Assembly: GCF_031127815.1 (NCBI RefSeq) | Contig: NZ_JARXHY010000015.1 | Coordinates: forward strand, 97,241-161,240 | Origin: Pelagicoccus sp. SDUM812003 | Lineage (GTDB): Bacteria; Verrucomicrobiota; Verrucomicrobiia; Opitutales; Opitutaceae | Direction of reading: 5' to 3' | DNA length: 64,000 bases | Shown here: piece by piece, positions 18,076 to 27,301 of the stretch | Position numbering within the stretch: position 1 is the stretch's first letter | Layout of the letters: each line of letters begins with the position of its first letter | Program-made: the position numbers and the translations under genes | The notes under the pieces: generated by a model | The model's input: only the letters and a program-made list of their open reading frames with translations | Databases searched by the model: none | What the model was told of the DNA's origin: nothing

Positions 18076-19335
18076 TCAGGATGAGATGTTTTGCGATGCC
18101 AGGAATTGCTTGGCCTTGGCCAGGATGTCCGCGGACTCCTGCTCGCTGAATCCCATTTCCACCAGGTCGTCCGCCTCGACGTCGAGGAAGAGTTCCGGGC
18201 TGATAAGTCCGTTGTTGACGAGGCGCTCCGCCGTAGCCGGATCGATGCCTTCGATCTGATTCAGACCTTCCGCCGCTGCAGCTTGCTTGGCCTCGAGGGT
18301 GACTTCCTTCACTTCCTCCTTCATAATGTCAATCTTCCAACCGACGAGCTTGGAGGTGAGGCGGGCGTTCTGGCCCTTCCGGCCAATGGCGATGGCGAGG
18401 TCGTCCTCGGAAACTTCGATCGTGATGCGGCGGTTGCGCTCGTCCATGATCACGTTGCGTGGGATCGCTGGCTTGAGCGCTTCGAGAGCCATCTCCTTGG
18501 GATCCTCGAAATAACGAATGATGTCGATCTTCTCGCCACCCAACTCGCGCACGATGCTCTTGACCCGAGCTCCACGAGCCCCGACGCAGGCCCCGACGGG
18601 ATCGACCTTGGGGTCGCTGGAAGTGACCGCGATCTTAGTGCGGTAGCCCGGCTCGCGGGAGAAGGCTTCGATCTTCACCGTGCCGTCCGCGATCTCCGTG
18701 ACCTCGAGCTCGAAGAGGCGCAGTACGAACTTGGCATTGGAGCGGCTGAGGATCAGCTCCGGCCCGCGATTGGTGGCCTCGATTTTCAAAAGGTAGCAGC
18801 GGATGCGCTCGCCCGGGGCGTAGTCCTCGCCGGGAACCTGGTCGCGCGATGGCATCATGGCTTCCGCCTTGCCGAGATCGACGATCAGATCGCCGCGCTC
18901 GCGACGGCGCACGATGCCGCTCACGATGTCGCCCACCTGATCCTTGAAATCGTCGTAGATGCGCTCCTTCTCGAACTGACGAAGGCGCTGCATGATCGCT
19001 TGACGAGCGGTCTGGGCCGCGATGCGTCCAAGATAAGCAGGGTCGATATCCTTCTCGTAGACGTCACCGATGTTGAAGGTATCGTCGACCTGGCGGGCCT
19101 TTTCCAAGGAAATCTCCGTCTTCGGATCGCTCACGGAATCGACCACATCGAGCAGCGCCCAAGCCTGCATCTTACCATTTTTCGGATCGATGGTAATCTT
19201 CAGCTCCTGTCCAGCGTTAACGCCCTTCGCCGCGGCGTTCTTAATAGCCGTGATGATCGCGGAGATCATGTCCTCACGACCGATCCCCTTCTCCTTTTCC
19301 ATGTACTCAAGGACTGAAAGAATTTCGCTGCTCAT
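18076..19335 (-). CDS. nusA: Transcription termination/antitermination factor NusA
   Basis: A 419-aa NusA, first gene of the translation operon. Order: N-terminal RNA-polymerase-binding domain (1-125, with the [18 protein letters not shown] helix), S1 domain (about 130-195, [15 protein letters not shown]), KH1 and KH2 ([36 protein letters not shown]), and a C-terminal helix-hairpin-helix region ([16 protein letters not shown]). The start ATG has no visible Shine-Dalgarno sequence. A terminator-like hairpin ends 22 nt before it, so expression must pass a possible attenuator. rimP, which precedes nusA in most bacteria, is absent. Confidence 0.97.
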   Translation of the reverse strand: MSSEILSVLEYMEKEKGIGREDMISAIITAIKNAAAKGVNAGQELKITIDPKNGKMQAWALLDVVDSVSDPKTEISLEKARQVDDTFNIGDVYEKDIDPAYLGRIAAQTARQAIMQRLRQFEKERIYDDFKDQVGDIVSGIVRRRERGDLIVDLGKAEAMMPSRDQVPGEDYAPGERIRCYLLKIEATNRGPELILSRSNAKFVLRLFELEVTEIADGTVKIEAFSREPGYRTKIAVTSSDPKVDPVGACVGARGARVKSIVRELGGEKIDIIRYFEDPKEMALEALKPAIPRNVIMDERNRRITIEVSEDDLAIAIGRKGQNARLTSKLVGWKIDIMKEEVKEVTLEAKQAAAAEGLNQIEGIDPATAERLVNNGLISPELFLDVEADDLVEMGFSEQESADILAKAKQFLASQNISS

Positions 19336-19357
19336 GCTTGTGGTTGGTATCTAATTG

Positions 19358-19381
19358 AAAAAAAAAGCGGGTCGGCGACCC
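19358..19381 (-). terminator. Terminator-like hairpin in the nusA leader (candidate attenuator)
   Basis: On the minus strand GGGTC-GCC-GACCC is followed by GC and nine T (19366-19358), ending 22 nt before the nusA ATG. This is the shape of an intrinsic terminator. A promoter-like pair lies just upstream (19414-19442) and none can fit between hairpin and gene, so nusA transcripts must read through it. It could alternatively end the upstream DUF2851 transcript. Confidence 0.65.
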
Positions 19382-19413
19382 ACTTTCAAAGAAATTGAAA
19401 TTGTGAAGCGGGC

Positions 19414-19442
19414 AATAAATTTCCCGCAATAGATAAAGTCAA
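19414..19442 (-). promoter_or_regulatory. Candidate sigma-70-type promoter of the nusA operon
   Basis: On the minus strand TTGACT (19442-19437), a 17-nt spacer, then TTTATT (19419-19414) as -10 (4 of 6 matches). The spacer holds part of a small hairpin GCGGG...CCCGC. The position gives a leader of roughly 70 nt containing the terminator-like hairpin. Confidence 0.5.
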
Positions 19443-19498
19443 GCATGGCTTAGGAGCAGCCGTCCCTGCATTATTAGAACAGCTCCGCCTACTCCGGT

Positions 19499-19520
19499 GG
19501 TGGAGCAGGACCTCCGGGCA
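19499..19520. repeat. Dispersed short repeat, 'ggagcgggacctccgggca' family, copy 2
   Basis: GGTGGAGCAGGACCTCCGGG, one substitution from the copy after mutS. It sits in the 302-nt gap between the DUF2851 gene and nusA. Apart from this repeat and the nusA promoter and hairpin, that gap shows nothing. Confidence 0.55.
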
Positions 19521-19637
19521 GGATCTCCCAACCCCAAATCCACCCTCTCGTAGCCGCGATTTTGCAAAACGCGCGCCCCTCCCAAAACGCGCTCCACTCC
19601 CTGCGCCAACCCTCACACCCCCCTTCGATCTTCCCTC

Positions 19638-20873
19638 TTAAACGTTACTTTTTCCTTCTTCAATTCCTCTCATTCCCAACATCCCCTGCAGCCAGCCGTT
19701 TCCCATCGGAAAGCGACGCGGCTCCAGCACATGCGCCTGACGCAGCGAACGGGCCATCTCCGACGGACCGTCGCCCATCGGCCAATGAAACCAAAACGGA
19801 AAGCAATCGCAGCCAAGCTCCGCTTCCACCAAGGGAAGAAACCCGTCGCAAATCAGCGTATTAGCCCGGGCTCCTCCCACCGATCGAGCCAGCACCAGCT
19901 CCGTCAGGCGATCCCCCAGCTCGGCGATGCCCAACTCCCTGCGGAGAACGGCGCTGCCCCAGTCCGTTTCCTGAACCGGCAAGCTCGATCCCTGGCAAAA
20001 CGCCTGATTCCCAAATTCCGCCAGCAAGTCCGGCCAGCATGGGCGCGTCCTCACCCAGGCAAGGTACTGCTGCAACCGCAGGCGCGGGTGATTCGCCGGA
20101 CGGCTTCCCCGCGGTCGCCAACGATCTCCCCCCGCCAGCCATAGAGCATCCGCATCCACCGACCCATCGAGCAGCCCCAGCAAAGGGAAACGCTCCGCCA
20201 CCATCAGCATGGGCACCCGATTTCGCGCGTAGCCCAGCACCTCCAAAGCCGTCTGGTGACAGGCCCCCTCCCAGCCGAGACGCTCGATGCGCTTGGCTGC
20301 GAAATAGCGCTTCGCCCGCCAACGCTCCCGAGCTCGCTCCACCAAATACAAACGCCGCTCCTCGCGGCCCCGTTCCATCAATCGCTCCACTTGCTCGCTG
20401 AAACGCACTCCCGTCGAAGCGATGATCGAGTCGTCGCAAGCGTATTCCTCCAGCGAATACCAAAGCGCAGGCATCAGGGCGGCGCATTCCAACAGGTCGC
20501 CATTCTCCTTGAAAACCGGCCGATCGCGAGAACGCGGCGGATGGTAGACCACATGCAGGGCCACCTTGTTGTAGCCCGCGTCAAACTGATGACCGTGAGC
20601 ATTCCAATCGCCCAGGCAAAAGTGCACCTCCACATCGCCAACCACCCGTTCCCCATCTACCAGCAAGCGAGCATCGAGAAAATCGGGGCCATCGAGGCGA
20701 TTCCAAACCCCTGGCGATTCCACCACGATCGACCGGCCCGCCCGATCGCAAAGCCGCTCCTGGTCAAAGGCTCCCTCCAGCCAAATGCGCTGCAACACCA
20801 GCTCGCTGACCTGAAAGGGTCCATACGGCCCGTGAAATTCCTCAACCGACAAGGAACCGGACGAAATCGACAT
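19638..20873 (-). CDS. DUF2851 family protein
   Basis: A 411-aa protein matching the DUF2851 pattern: N-terminal SELVLQRIWLEGAF, then VESPGVWNRLDGPDFLDA, GDVEVHFCLGDWNAHGH and the KVALHVVYHPP strand. The conserved acidic/His residues in GDVEVH and DWNAHGH suggest a metal-dependent nuclease-like core, but no activity is established for the family. Members are typical of Bacteroidota, Chlorobiota and Verrucomicrobiota. It is cytoplasmic, with no signal. It is the gene upstream of nusA on the same strand, 302 nt away, in the place where rimP is usually found. Confidence 0.85.
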   Translation of the reverse strand: MSISSGSLSVEEFHGPYGPFQVSELVLQRIWLEGAFDQERLCDRAGRSIVVESPGVWNRLDGPDFLDARLLVDGERVVGDVEVHFCLGDWNAHGHQFDAGYNKVALHVVYHPPRSRDRPVFKENGDLLECAALMPALWYSLEEYACDDSIIASTGVRFSEQVERLMERGREERRLYLVERARERWRAKRYFAAKRIERLGWEGACHQTALEVLGYARNRVPMLMVAERFPLLGLLDGSVDADALWLAGGDRWRPRGSRPANHPRLRLQQYLAWVRTRPCWPDLLAEFGNQAFCQGSSLPVQETDWGSAVLRRELGIAELGDRLTELVLARSVGGARANTLICDGFLPLVEAELGCDCFPFWFHWPMGDGPSEMARSLRQAHVLEPRRFPMGNGWLQGMLGMRGIEEGKSNV

Positions 20874-21020
20874 TCAAAGATGGGTTTAGGGTAACAAGAT
20901 AGGATTCGACCCAACTCTAAATCCTCGCACGCGCCACGCCCAAGCAAAAAACGCTTGCCCGCCCTCATCACCTCAAAAGCTCCCCCTCCCACCGCGCCCT
21001 CCCTCTCCTGCAACGTTTCT

Positions 21021-21043
21021 TTGCAACCTCGCAAAAAAGAGTT
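21021..21043. promoter_or_regulatory. Near copy of the GH26 operator-like element
   Basis: TTGCAACCTCGCAAAAAAGA plus GTT matches 21 of 23 bases of the right part of the palindrome at 8297-8319. It lies 83 nt before the start at 21,127, close to the 90-nt distance at the mannanase gene. A second TGCAACG sits 13 nt further upstream. The two copies suggest a shared regulator or an interspersed element. Confidence 0.4.
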
Positions 21044-21064
21044 GCCAGACGGGCCATCTCGCCG

Positions 21065-21101
21065 AGGCGCCGAAAAAATTAACGTGACTTTCGACGCCTC
21101 G
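21065..21101. other. Stem-loop in the leader of the small membrane protein
   Basis: GAGGCGCCGAAA (21065-21076) and TTTCGACGCCTC (21090-21101) pair over 11 of 12 positions with a 13-nt loop. It ends 25 nt before the start codon, so it could affect translation. No T-tract follows. Confidence 0.4.
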
Positions 21102-21126
21102 TCGTGGCAATGATCCGAACGAGAGC

Positions 21127-21375
21127 ATGACCCAGCAAAACGATCCAAAGTGGGAAGTCGTCGACGAAATTCCCGGCGAACGCCCCAAAGAAGCGCCGTC
21201 TCAGCCCGCCAAAACACCGCTATTCAAGCGAAAAACCCTATGGCTGGGAGTCGGAATCGGAGTGGCGCTCGTCTTCGCCATACCCGTTCTGCGAATCCTC
21301 GCCGGCAACCTGATCCGCGCCTGGTGGCTCTGGCTGCCCATCGCCGCCTACTACCTGTACCGCCGTCTCAGGTAG
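21127..21375 (+). CDS. Small membrane protein, unknown
   Basis: An 82-aa protein with a polar N terminus (DPKWEVVDEIPGERPKEAP) and two hydrophobic segments: residues 38-58 (TLWLGVGIGVALVFAIPVLR) and 62-78 (IRAWWLWLPIAAYYLYRRL). I do not recognise a family. The charged N-terminal tail would lie in the cytoplasm by the positive-inside rule. It is a single-gene unit read away from the DUF2851 gene, with an operator-like element and a hairpin in its leader. Confidence 0.6.
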   Translation: MTQQNDPKWEVVDEIPGERPKEAPSQPAKTPLFKRKTLWLGVGIGVALVFAIPVLRILAGNLIRAWWLWLPIAAYYLYRRLR

Positions 21376-21467
21376 GGCTCGTCCGCCGCGGCGAGCCTCC
21401 CTCCAGCGATCAACCTCATTCTGCCGCAGCATCCCGCTCGCGCAGCGATCATTCCCATTTCCACTCC

Positions 21468-21703
21468 TGTAGGTCGGAGCGCCGACCCGATACCCCCAAA
21501 AGTCGCCTCAGCGCCCCGCCCCACATGAAAGGTGGCGCTCGACGTCCCCGGCGGGCGCGAAAAGATGGGCAACCGCCAAGAACGCGAAGGTCACGAAGCT
21601 GCTTTGCGAATTGCTGGTTTGGCTGAGGAAGGGGCTGATGTCCACTGGCTTCGAGAGAGGGGGAATTGCCACAAAAAAGCCTCAAACGATCCGCACTCCT
21701 ACC
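21468..21703 (+). repeat. Dispersed ~235-bp intergenic repeat, unit R1
   Basis: Begins with the self-complementary head TGTAGGTCGGAGCGCCGACC, passes a middle block (AAGGTGGCGCTCGACGTCCC, then CCGCCAAGAACGCGAAGGTC) and ends CAAACGATCCGCACTCCTAC before the next head. Full-length relatives are at 29,063-29,295 and 29,296-29,519, all in the same direction. No coding potential is shared by the copies; the open frames across them are shadows. Confidence 0.85.
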
Positions 21704-21870
21704 TGTAGGTCGGGGCGCCGACCCGCCCCCCTTTACAACTCACCGCCACGTCCTTCAAGGGTGTGCAAAGGTGGCGCACGACGTCTCCGGCGAGCGTAAG
21801 AAGATTGGCAACCGCCGAGGCCACCAAAAGGCCCCAAAATGTCGAATTTGTTGTAGGCCGCCGCGCCAAA
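21704..21870 (+). repeat. Dispersed repeat, diverged unit R2 with extra head
   Basis: The head TGTAGGTCGGGGCGCCGACC is intact, then the body diverges (AAAGGTGGCGCACGACGTCT, GGCGAGCGTAAGAAGATTGG). A third degraded head, TGTAGGCCGCCGCGCC, follows at about 21,852. The rest of the gap to the tRNA repeats (to about 21,950) shows nothing else. Confidence 0.65.
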
Positions 21871-21960
21871 TGAATCACCTCGCCGCGTCGATCTACAAAT
21901 CGATCCAAACGCCCTTACGCTCCTCGACAAGGCGTCAAATGGCGGACCATGAAGGGAAGT

Positions 21961-22307
<347 letters not shown>

Positions 22308-22316
22308 ATTGGTCTA

Positions 22317-22353
22317 GGCGAAACAGGAAGTTCCGCCCTACGTTTTGTCAACC
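22317..22353 (-). promoter_or_regulatory. Candidate tRNA-Ser promoter region, present as two copies
   Basis: On the minus strand TTGACA (22351-22346) stands 39 nt before the tRNA 5' end, followed by a block ending TCCTGTTTCGCC. A second copy, TTGACAAAAGGCAGGGCC ... TTTCGCC, lies at 22,430-22,467. The -35 is perfect in both copies but no good -10 hexamer is seen. The second copy may be the remains of a lost tRNA gene. The rest of 22,308-22,794 (487 nt) shows only a weak, non-coding-looking open frame. Confidence 0.4.
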
Positions 22354-22794
22354 GCTGATTCCGATCGCACCCTTCCATTGTTTCGCTTACGCTCAAATGT
22401 CGGCTACGCTTCGGAACTCCGCTGATCTGGGCGAAAGAGGACGTTTGGCCCTGCCTTTTGTCAATCTCAGATTGCCAAGAACCTGCCCCGCGAATGCTCT
22501 GATTTCACCCAAATAGCATTTTGATCGAGCTGCATGCGTCTCGCCCCCGCTAGACCGGGTCAAATACAGTGGGTTCGGATTCGGAGGTCGTTTTGCAAAT
22601 CGAGAACTCCCACTTCATTGGAAATTTCGATGAGCCTCTTCAAGGACTCTCGACAGCCGATTAAAAGAGATTGTCCGCAAAACGAGCTGGATGCTCAAGG
22701 ATGCCCATCCTTTCCCGATTATGGGGAGAACTCTCTACGTTCTCGACAGCGTCCTCCCATTAAGTCCCTAATTCACCGATAAATCCAACCTTTG

Positions 22795-23640
22795 ATGAAA
22801 ATCCGGAAAGCCCTCATCACTCTCGCAGATCCCAATCAGAGCACCCTTCCTCTGCAAACGCTCATCGATCGAAAGGGAGATCGTAAACCCGCTCTCGAGC
22901 TAATCCTAGACGAAGCCGCCTCCGCCGGAATAGAGGAAATCATCCTTATCGTGTGTCCCGCCGACATCGAGCCGTACAAGAAAGCAGCGGGCAAACATCG
23001 CGAAAGCCTGCGTTTTCTGGAGCAGGAATCTCCAGCTGGCTACGCCAACGCCATTCTGCTCGCTAAGGATGCGATCGGCGATGAGCCGTTTCTCCACTTG
23101 GTGGGCGACCACTTATGCGTTTCCAACCGATCGATAAGCTGCGCACAACAACTGGTAAAAGTCGCCGAACAGTCTCAATCCTCCGTCTCGGGAGTGCAAG
23201 CGACGCGTGAAAATCTGATCACCTCGTTCGGGGCGGTAGGAGGCCGGCTCGAAGGTCGAGAAAGCGGTCTCTATCGGGTCGACACGGTATTGGAGAAACC
23301 AACCCCTACAGAAGCGGAACTGAGCCTTCTCGTCCCAGGGCTAAGAGCCGGATTCTACCTTTGTTTTTTTGGAATCCATGTATTGAGTCCGACCATTTTC
23401 GAGATTTTGGAAAGTACCACTCGATCCAACGAGCGCGGGGCTCGCAGTCTTTCCTTGGCCCTCCAAAAACTCGCCGAGAAAGAAAAAGTGCTCGCCCTTG
23501 AGATTCATGGAGACCGCTTCGATATCGGCTCCGAATACGGGATTTTCTTCGCTCAACTGGCTTTGGCCTTATCCGGGGAGGATAGGGACAAAGTCATGAG
23601 CGGGCTCCTTGAGCTTGTCGCCCAAAAGGTGAAAAGCTAA
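22795..23640 (+). CDS. GalU-like nucleotidyltransferase-fold protein lacking the nucleotide-binding loop
   Basis: A 281-aa protein aligned with UTP-glucose-1-phosphate uridylyltransferases (GalU): LILDEAASAGIEEIILIV matches the helix after the N-terminal loop, SPAGYANAILLAKDAIGDEP matches the GLGHAIL-GDEPF block, VGDHL stands for the metal-binding LLPDD, and VLEKP matches the sugar-binding VEKP. The GalU hallmark AAGLGTRFLP and the PKEMLP stretch are replaced by ITLADPNQSTLPLQTLIDRKG, so UTP binding and catalysis are doubtful. It is probably a regulatory or structural partner of the next gene (18 nt away), or a changed enzyme. A TTG one codon upstream is an alternative start. Confidence 0.75.
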   Translation: MKIRKALITLADPNQSTLPLQTLIDRKGDRKPALELILDEAASAGIEEIILIVCPADIEPYKKAAGKHRESLRFLEQESPAGYANAILLAKDAIGDEPFLHLVGDHLCVSNRSISCAQQLVKVAEQSQSSVSGVQATRENLITSFGAVGGRLEGRESGLYRVDTVLEKPTPTEAELSLLVPGLRAGFYLCFFGIHVLSPTIFEILESTTRSNERGARSLSLALQKLAEKEKVLALEIHGDRFDIGSEYGIFFAQLALALSGEDRDKVMSGLLELVAQKVKS

Positions 23641-23658
23641 CAGATCGAAGGACTAGTC

Positions 23659-26600
23659 ATGTCACTGATCGACCTTATCACCACCGAGGACGAAGCCCTT
23701 CGTAACACCTCGCTTTCCAAAGCGTGCGCCTCTCTATCGCTACAAGATTTGCTAGGAGAAGCCGAGCGACTAGAAACGTTTCGGCAGTCGGAAAACAGCT
23801 TGTATAAGAAGGTTCGAGCGCTGTTCTTTCTACACTCGATCCATCGTTACCACCTTCCGTCGCGTTCCGAGTTTCCCGACCGCGGCAAACTACCTTATCA
23901 GGCCCACTTGATGGTCTTGGAACGCCGATTCGAAGAAGCAATTTCGCTGATGCTGAGCGAAATGAAAAAGGCTGGAGCCAACGATACCCTATCCAGCGCC
24001 CTTGCCCACGCCTACCACGAACTCGCTTTCCAAACCTTGGCAGATCAGGTGCGCCAAACGGTAAGGTCCACTCGAGGCAATACATGGATCTTCCGCATGG
24101 GACACAGCCTGGATCATCCGCTAAAGGTGAAAAAGGAGCTGCTTCAAACTGCGTCGCCTAAATCCGCCTACCCGCTGCTCCGCGAGCAAACGGCCGTTCG
24201 CATGGACCTGACGCACTGCGCCTGGAGTGACATCTTTTTCCTCGGTATGGACTTTCCGGAAGGGGCTCGGGTCATCAACGTCTCCGTCGATCTCGGCGTC
24301 CACGGGCGCGATGATGCAACGAATCCCCCCGTCGAGGCCTATCTTCGCGTGATCGACACGCCTGTGCTACGACTGCGAAGCATCGACCTCGGAGCGACCG
24401 CTGACATTCACGAGATCGACGAGGTTTTCGATTTCGCACGCGACTACCTTGGTCTCCTCAAAGCCGCTATCATTTCGGCGGGGATCGTGCCTCCAGGATT
24501 AGAAGGATCCGGTCTTTCGATAAAGAGCGTCTTCTCCACCCTCATAGGACCCGACAAAGGCCTCGAGATCGTGAGCAACGTGAATAGAATCCCCAAAGGC
24601 TCGCGCCTCGCGGTTTCAACCAATCTGCTAGGAGCCCTCATTTCCCTCTGCATGAGAGCGACCGGACAAACCCAACGCCTCTCTGGGCCGCTGACAGAAG
24701 ATGAACGTCGCGTAGTGGCAGCCAGAGCGATCCTGGGCGAGTGGCTTGGCGGCTCCGGAGGTGGCTGGCAAGATTCCGGTGGCGTTTGGCCCGGCATAAA
24801 AATCATCGAGGGACAAGAGGCCACCGAATCCGATAGCGAATTTGGAACGAGCAAAGGCACCCTCCTACCCCGACATCGCCTTCTGGACTCCACCCAGATC
24901 GGCTCCGCATCCAGAAAAGCGCTACAGGATAGCCTAGTCCTCGTTCACGGAGGCATGGCTCAAAACGTCGGGCCAATCCTCGAAATGGTCACAGAGAAGT
25001 ATTTGCTTAGAGACGACAAGGAATGGTCCTCCCGTCTGCAAGCCCTCGACAATTTCGACATCATTCTCGAGCGGCTGAAAGCCGGCGAAGTGAAACAGCT
25101 CGGATCGCTCCTCACCGAGAACTTTTTCGGCCCCCTTCACGACATCATCCCGTGGGTTAGTAACATCTATACCGAATCTCTGATTCAGGACGTCAGAGAC
25201 GCTTTCGGAGAGGACTTTTGGGGCTTCTGGATGCTTGGCGGCATGTCAGGTGGCGGCATGGGCTTTATCTTTGATCCGAAACGAAAAACCGAAGGCCAAA
25301 CGTTTCTATCCGAAACTATGCTTCGAAGAAAGAAGCAGTTCGAGCACTCGCTGCCCTTCGCCATGGATCCTGTCGTTTACGATTTCTCCATCAACGAAAA
25401 CGGCTCCACCGGCACATTGCTCGAAGGCGAGGACGCCCTGTATCCGTCGGATTACTACATGCAAACCCTGCCAGGTTTGCTTCGCATCAAAGCAAAAGAC
25501 CTCGATCGGACCCAACAGAACGATTTACGCCTCTTCACCCTCGCCAGCCAACGATCCGACAAAGGCAAGTTTTCGACAGTCGAGCTGTTGGATCGACTTT
25601 TGCCAACCCAAAGCGGGTCGAAGAACGAAACGGACGACCTTCAGTCGTTGCTCCACCAAAACGGTTTTGATCGAGAGCTTCACGAACAAATCAAAAGCGA
25701 CGTGAAAGCGGGTCGGATCGGTCTGGCCATGAATCGACTTTCGTCTTCCGTTGAGATAAAGGACGTCGCTCCAGAGCAGCTTTTCGACGCCGAAAAGGCC
25801 AAAAGCGATGAGCTTATCGAGATCGGGACAAAGGCGATTGAAGACGGAAAGGTCGGCGTGGTCACCTTCGCCGCGGGCGTAGGCAGTCGCTGGACTCAAG
25901 GAGCGGGAGTCGTAAAGTCATTGCATCCGTTTTTCAAATACAGCGGAAAGCATCGCAATTTCATCGACATCCATCTCTCCAAATCCGCTCTCACCGCAGA
26001 GCGATTCGGCGCGAATATCCCGCACGCCTTCACCACCAGCTACCTAACGCACGCCCCAATCGAATCCTACCTGAACGGAGAAGAGAAAAAGCAGGGCGTC
26101 ACCGCTTATCTCTCCCCCGGAAAATCGATCGGTCTTCGCATGATCCCGACCGAGCGCGATCTCAGATTCGCCTGGGAAGAAACGGCTCAACAAAAACTGG
26201 ATGAGCAAAAGCAGAAGATGCTCGAAAGCGTTCGGGCCGCGTTGCTCACCTGGTCAAAGTCTCAAGGCGAGGCAAGCGACTACACGGACAACCTCGCCGC
26301 CCAGTGCCTCCATCCCGTCGGTCATTGGTACGAAATACCAAACATGCTCAAGAACGGGACCTTGGCCGCGATGCTGGAAAAGCAGCCAAGCCTTGAATAC
26401 CTTCTCAGCCACAATATCGATACCCTAGGCGCATCGATCGATCCCCTGCTCCTTGGTTGGCACATTCAGCAAGGAAACCACCTATCCTTCGAAGTGATTT
26501 CCAAGCGCAACGAGGATCGCGGTGGCGGTCTGGCAGCCATCGACGGAAAGCTTCGCATCCTGGAAGGCATGGCCCTCCCCCGCGAAGAAGACGAATTCAA

Positions 26601-26973
26601 GCTCACCTACTACAATACAAATACCAGCCTCATCCGCATCGACTCACTTCTCGAACTTTTTGGGCTCGATCGAAGTTCCTTAAGTCAGCCTCAACGCGTA
26701 GAGGACGCGATTCGCGAACTCGCTCTACGCATGCCCACCTACCTGACTCTCAAGGACGTCAAAAAACGCTGGGGCGAAGGCCAGGAGGATATCTATCCTG
26801 TCAGCCAATTCGAAAAGCTATGGGGAGACATGACCGGACTTCCGGGAGCGAAATGCGGATTCGCAGTTGTACCCAGATCTCGAGGACAGCAACTAAAAGA
26901 TCAGTCCCAGCTCGACTCATGGGTGAAAGACGGCTCTGCAAAACACATCGAAACGCTCTGTCGCTGGAGCTGA
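23659..26973 (+). CDS. Fused GHMP-type sugar kinase and UGPase-like nucleotidyltransferase
   Basis: A 1104-aa bifunctional-looking protein. Residues about 170-480 resemble fucokinase/HddA-type GHMP kinases, with GGSGGGWQDSGGVWPG near 364 matching their GGWQDQ block. Residues about 700-1090 match the eukaryotic-type UDPGP fold: loop FAAGVGSRWTQGAGVVKSLHP (about 737) in place of LAGGxGTRLG..PK, then LLSHNIDTLGASIDP, GGGLAAIDGK and YNTNTSLIRI, which match the SNxDNLGA, GG and NTNNLW motifs. It would phosphorylate a free sugar at C1 and join it to a nucleotide, a salvage route; the sugar is unknown. The Bacteroides Fkp fusion has the opposite domain order. Residues 1-160 are helical and unassigned. 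Confidence 0.75.
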   Translation: MSLIDLITTEDEALRNTSLSKACASLSLQDLLGEAERLETFRQSENSLYKKVRALFFLHSIHRYHLPSRSEFPDRGKLPYQAHLMVLERRFEEAISLMLSEMKKAGANDTLSSALAHAYHELAFQTLADQVRQTVRSTRGNTWIFRMGHSLDHPLKVKKELLQTASPKSAYPLLREQTAVRMDLTHCAWSDIFFLGMDFPEGARVINVSVDLGVHGRDDATNPPVEAYLRVIDTPVLRLRSIDLGATADIHEIDEVFDFARDYLGLLKAAIISAGIVPPGLEGSGLSIKSVFSTLIGPDKGLEIVSNVNRIPKGSRLAVSTNLLGALISLCMRATGQTQRLSGPLTEDERRVVAARAILGEWLGGSGGGWQDSGGVWPGIKIIEGQEATESDSEFGTSKGTLLPRHRLLDSTQIGSASRKALQDSLVLVHGGMAQNVGPILEMVTEKYLLRDDKEWSSRLQALDNFDIILERLKAGEVKQLGSLLTENFFGPLHDIIPWVSNIYTESLIQDVRDAFGEDFWGFWMLGGMSGGGMGFIFDPKRKTEGQTFLSETMLRRKKQFEHSLPFAMDPVVYDFSINENGSTGTLLEGEDALYPSDYYMQTLPGLLRIKAKDLDRTQQNDLRLFTLASQRSDKGKFSTVELLDRLLPTQSGSKNETDDLQSLLHQNGFDRELHEQIKSDVKAGRIGLAMNRLSSSVEIKDVAPEQLFDAEKAKSDELIEIGTKAIEDGKVGVVTFAAGVGSRWTQGAGVVKSLHPFFKYSGKHRNFIDIHLSKSALTAERFGANIPHAFTTSYLTHAPIESYLNGEEKKQGVTAYLSPGKSIGLRMIPTERDLRFAWEETAQQKLDEQKQKMLESVRAALLTWSKSQGEASDYTDNLAAQCLHPVGHWYEIPNMLKNGTLAAMLEKQPSLEYLLSHNIDTLGASIDPLLLGWHIQQGNHLSFEVISKRNEDRGGGLAAIDGKLRILEGMALPREEDEFKLTYYNTNTSLIRIDSLLELFGLDRSSLSQPQRVEDAIRELALRMPTYLTLKDVKKRWGEGQEDIYPVSQFEKLWGDMTGLPGAKCGFAVVPRSRGQQLKDQSQLDSWVKDGSAKHIETLCRWS

Positions 26974-27301
26974 CCCGCCTCCTCCGAAGCGTACCCGAAC
27001 AGATCAAGCCAAAGCGCTAGGGCGTGGCCGCCGGACCGTACCTAGTTTCACCGCTGAATTCGCAATTCGAGAAGAAGATATCGGCCGCTGACCCGCCTTC
27101 GCCTTCGCACCAATTGAAGACAAAAAAGAATCGGTGCCCATCGATCTCATCAGTGATTGAAGCGATTCCAGAGAATACGGACGGAAAGGTGGATATAGAG
27201 GCTTCAACGCTCTTTGCCGTCTTGCGAGCTCAACCGCCTCCGCGAACTCCGCGTCCACTGCGGTTGAACCCAATCAGCCCTTAGGCATCAGCGATTCCCT
27301 C
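26974..27301. other. Gap with no convincing gene; remnant of a simple intergenic repeat
   Basis: The 328-nt convergent gap contains, on the minus strand, TGGACGCGGAGTTCGCGGAG, a type of short degenerate sequence that recurs between genes in many environmental genomes. Two weak open frames here (one per strand) show no family resemblance and no good start. No terminator with a T-tract is visible. Confidence 0.4.

Noticed and set aside
18091..19317. Open frame of 408 codons antisense to nusA
   Set aside because: Shadow of nusA; no recognisable domain.
22534..22782. Plus-strand open frame of 82 codons before the GalU-like gene
   Set aside because: Arg/Pro-rich, no family pattern and no ribosome-binding site; could not be supported.
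27004..27273. Minus-strand open frame of 89 codons in the gap after the kinase-UGPase gene
   Set aside because: Its first part is the translated simple repeat ACGCGGAGTTCGCGGAG; no other evidence.
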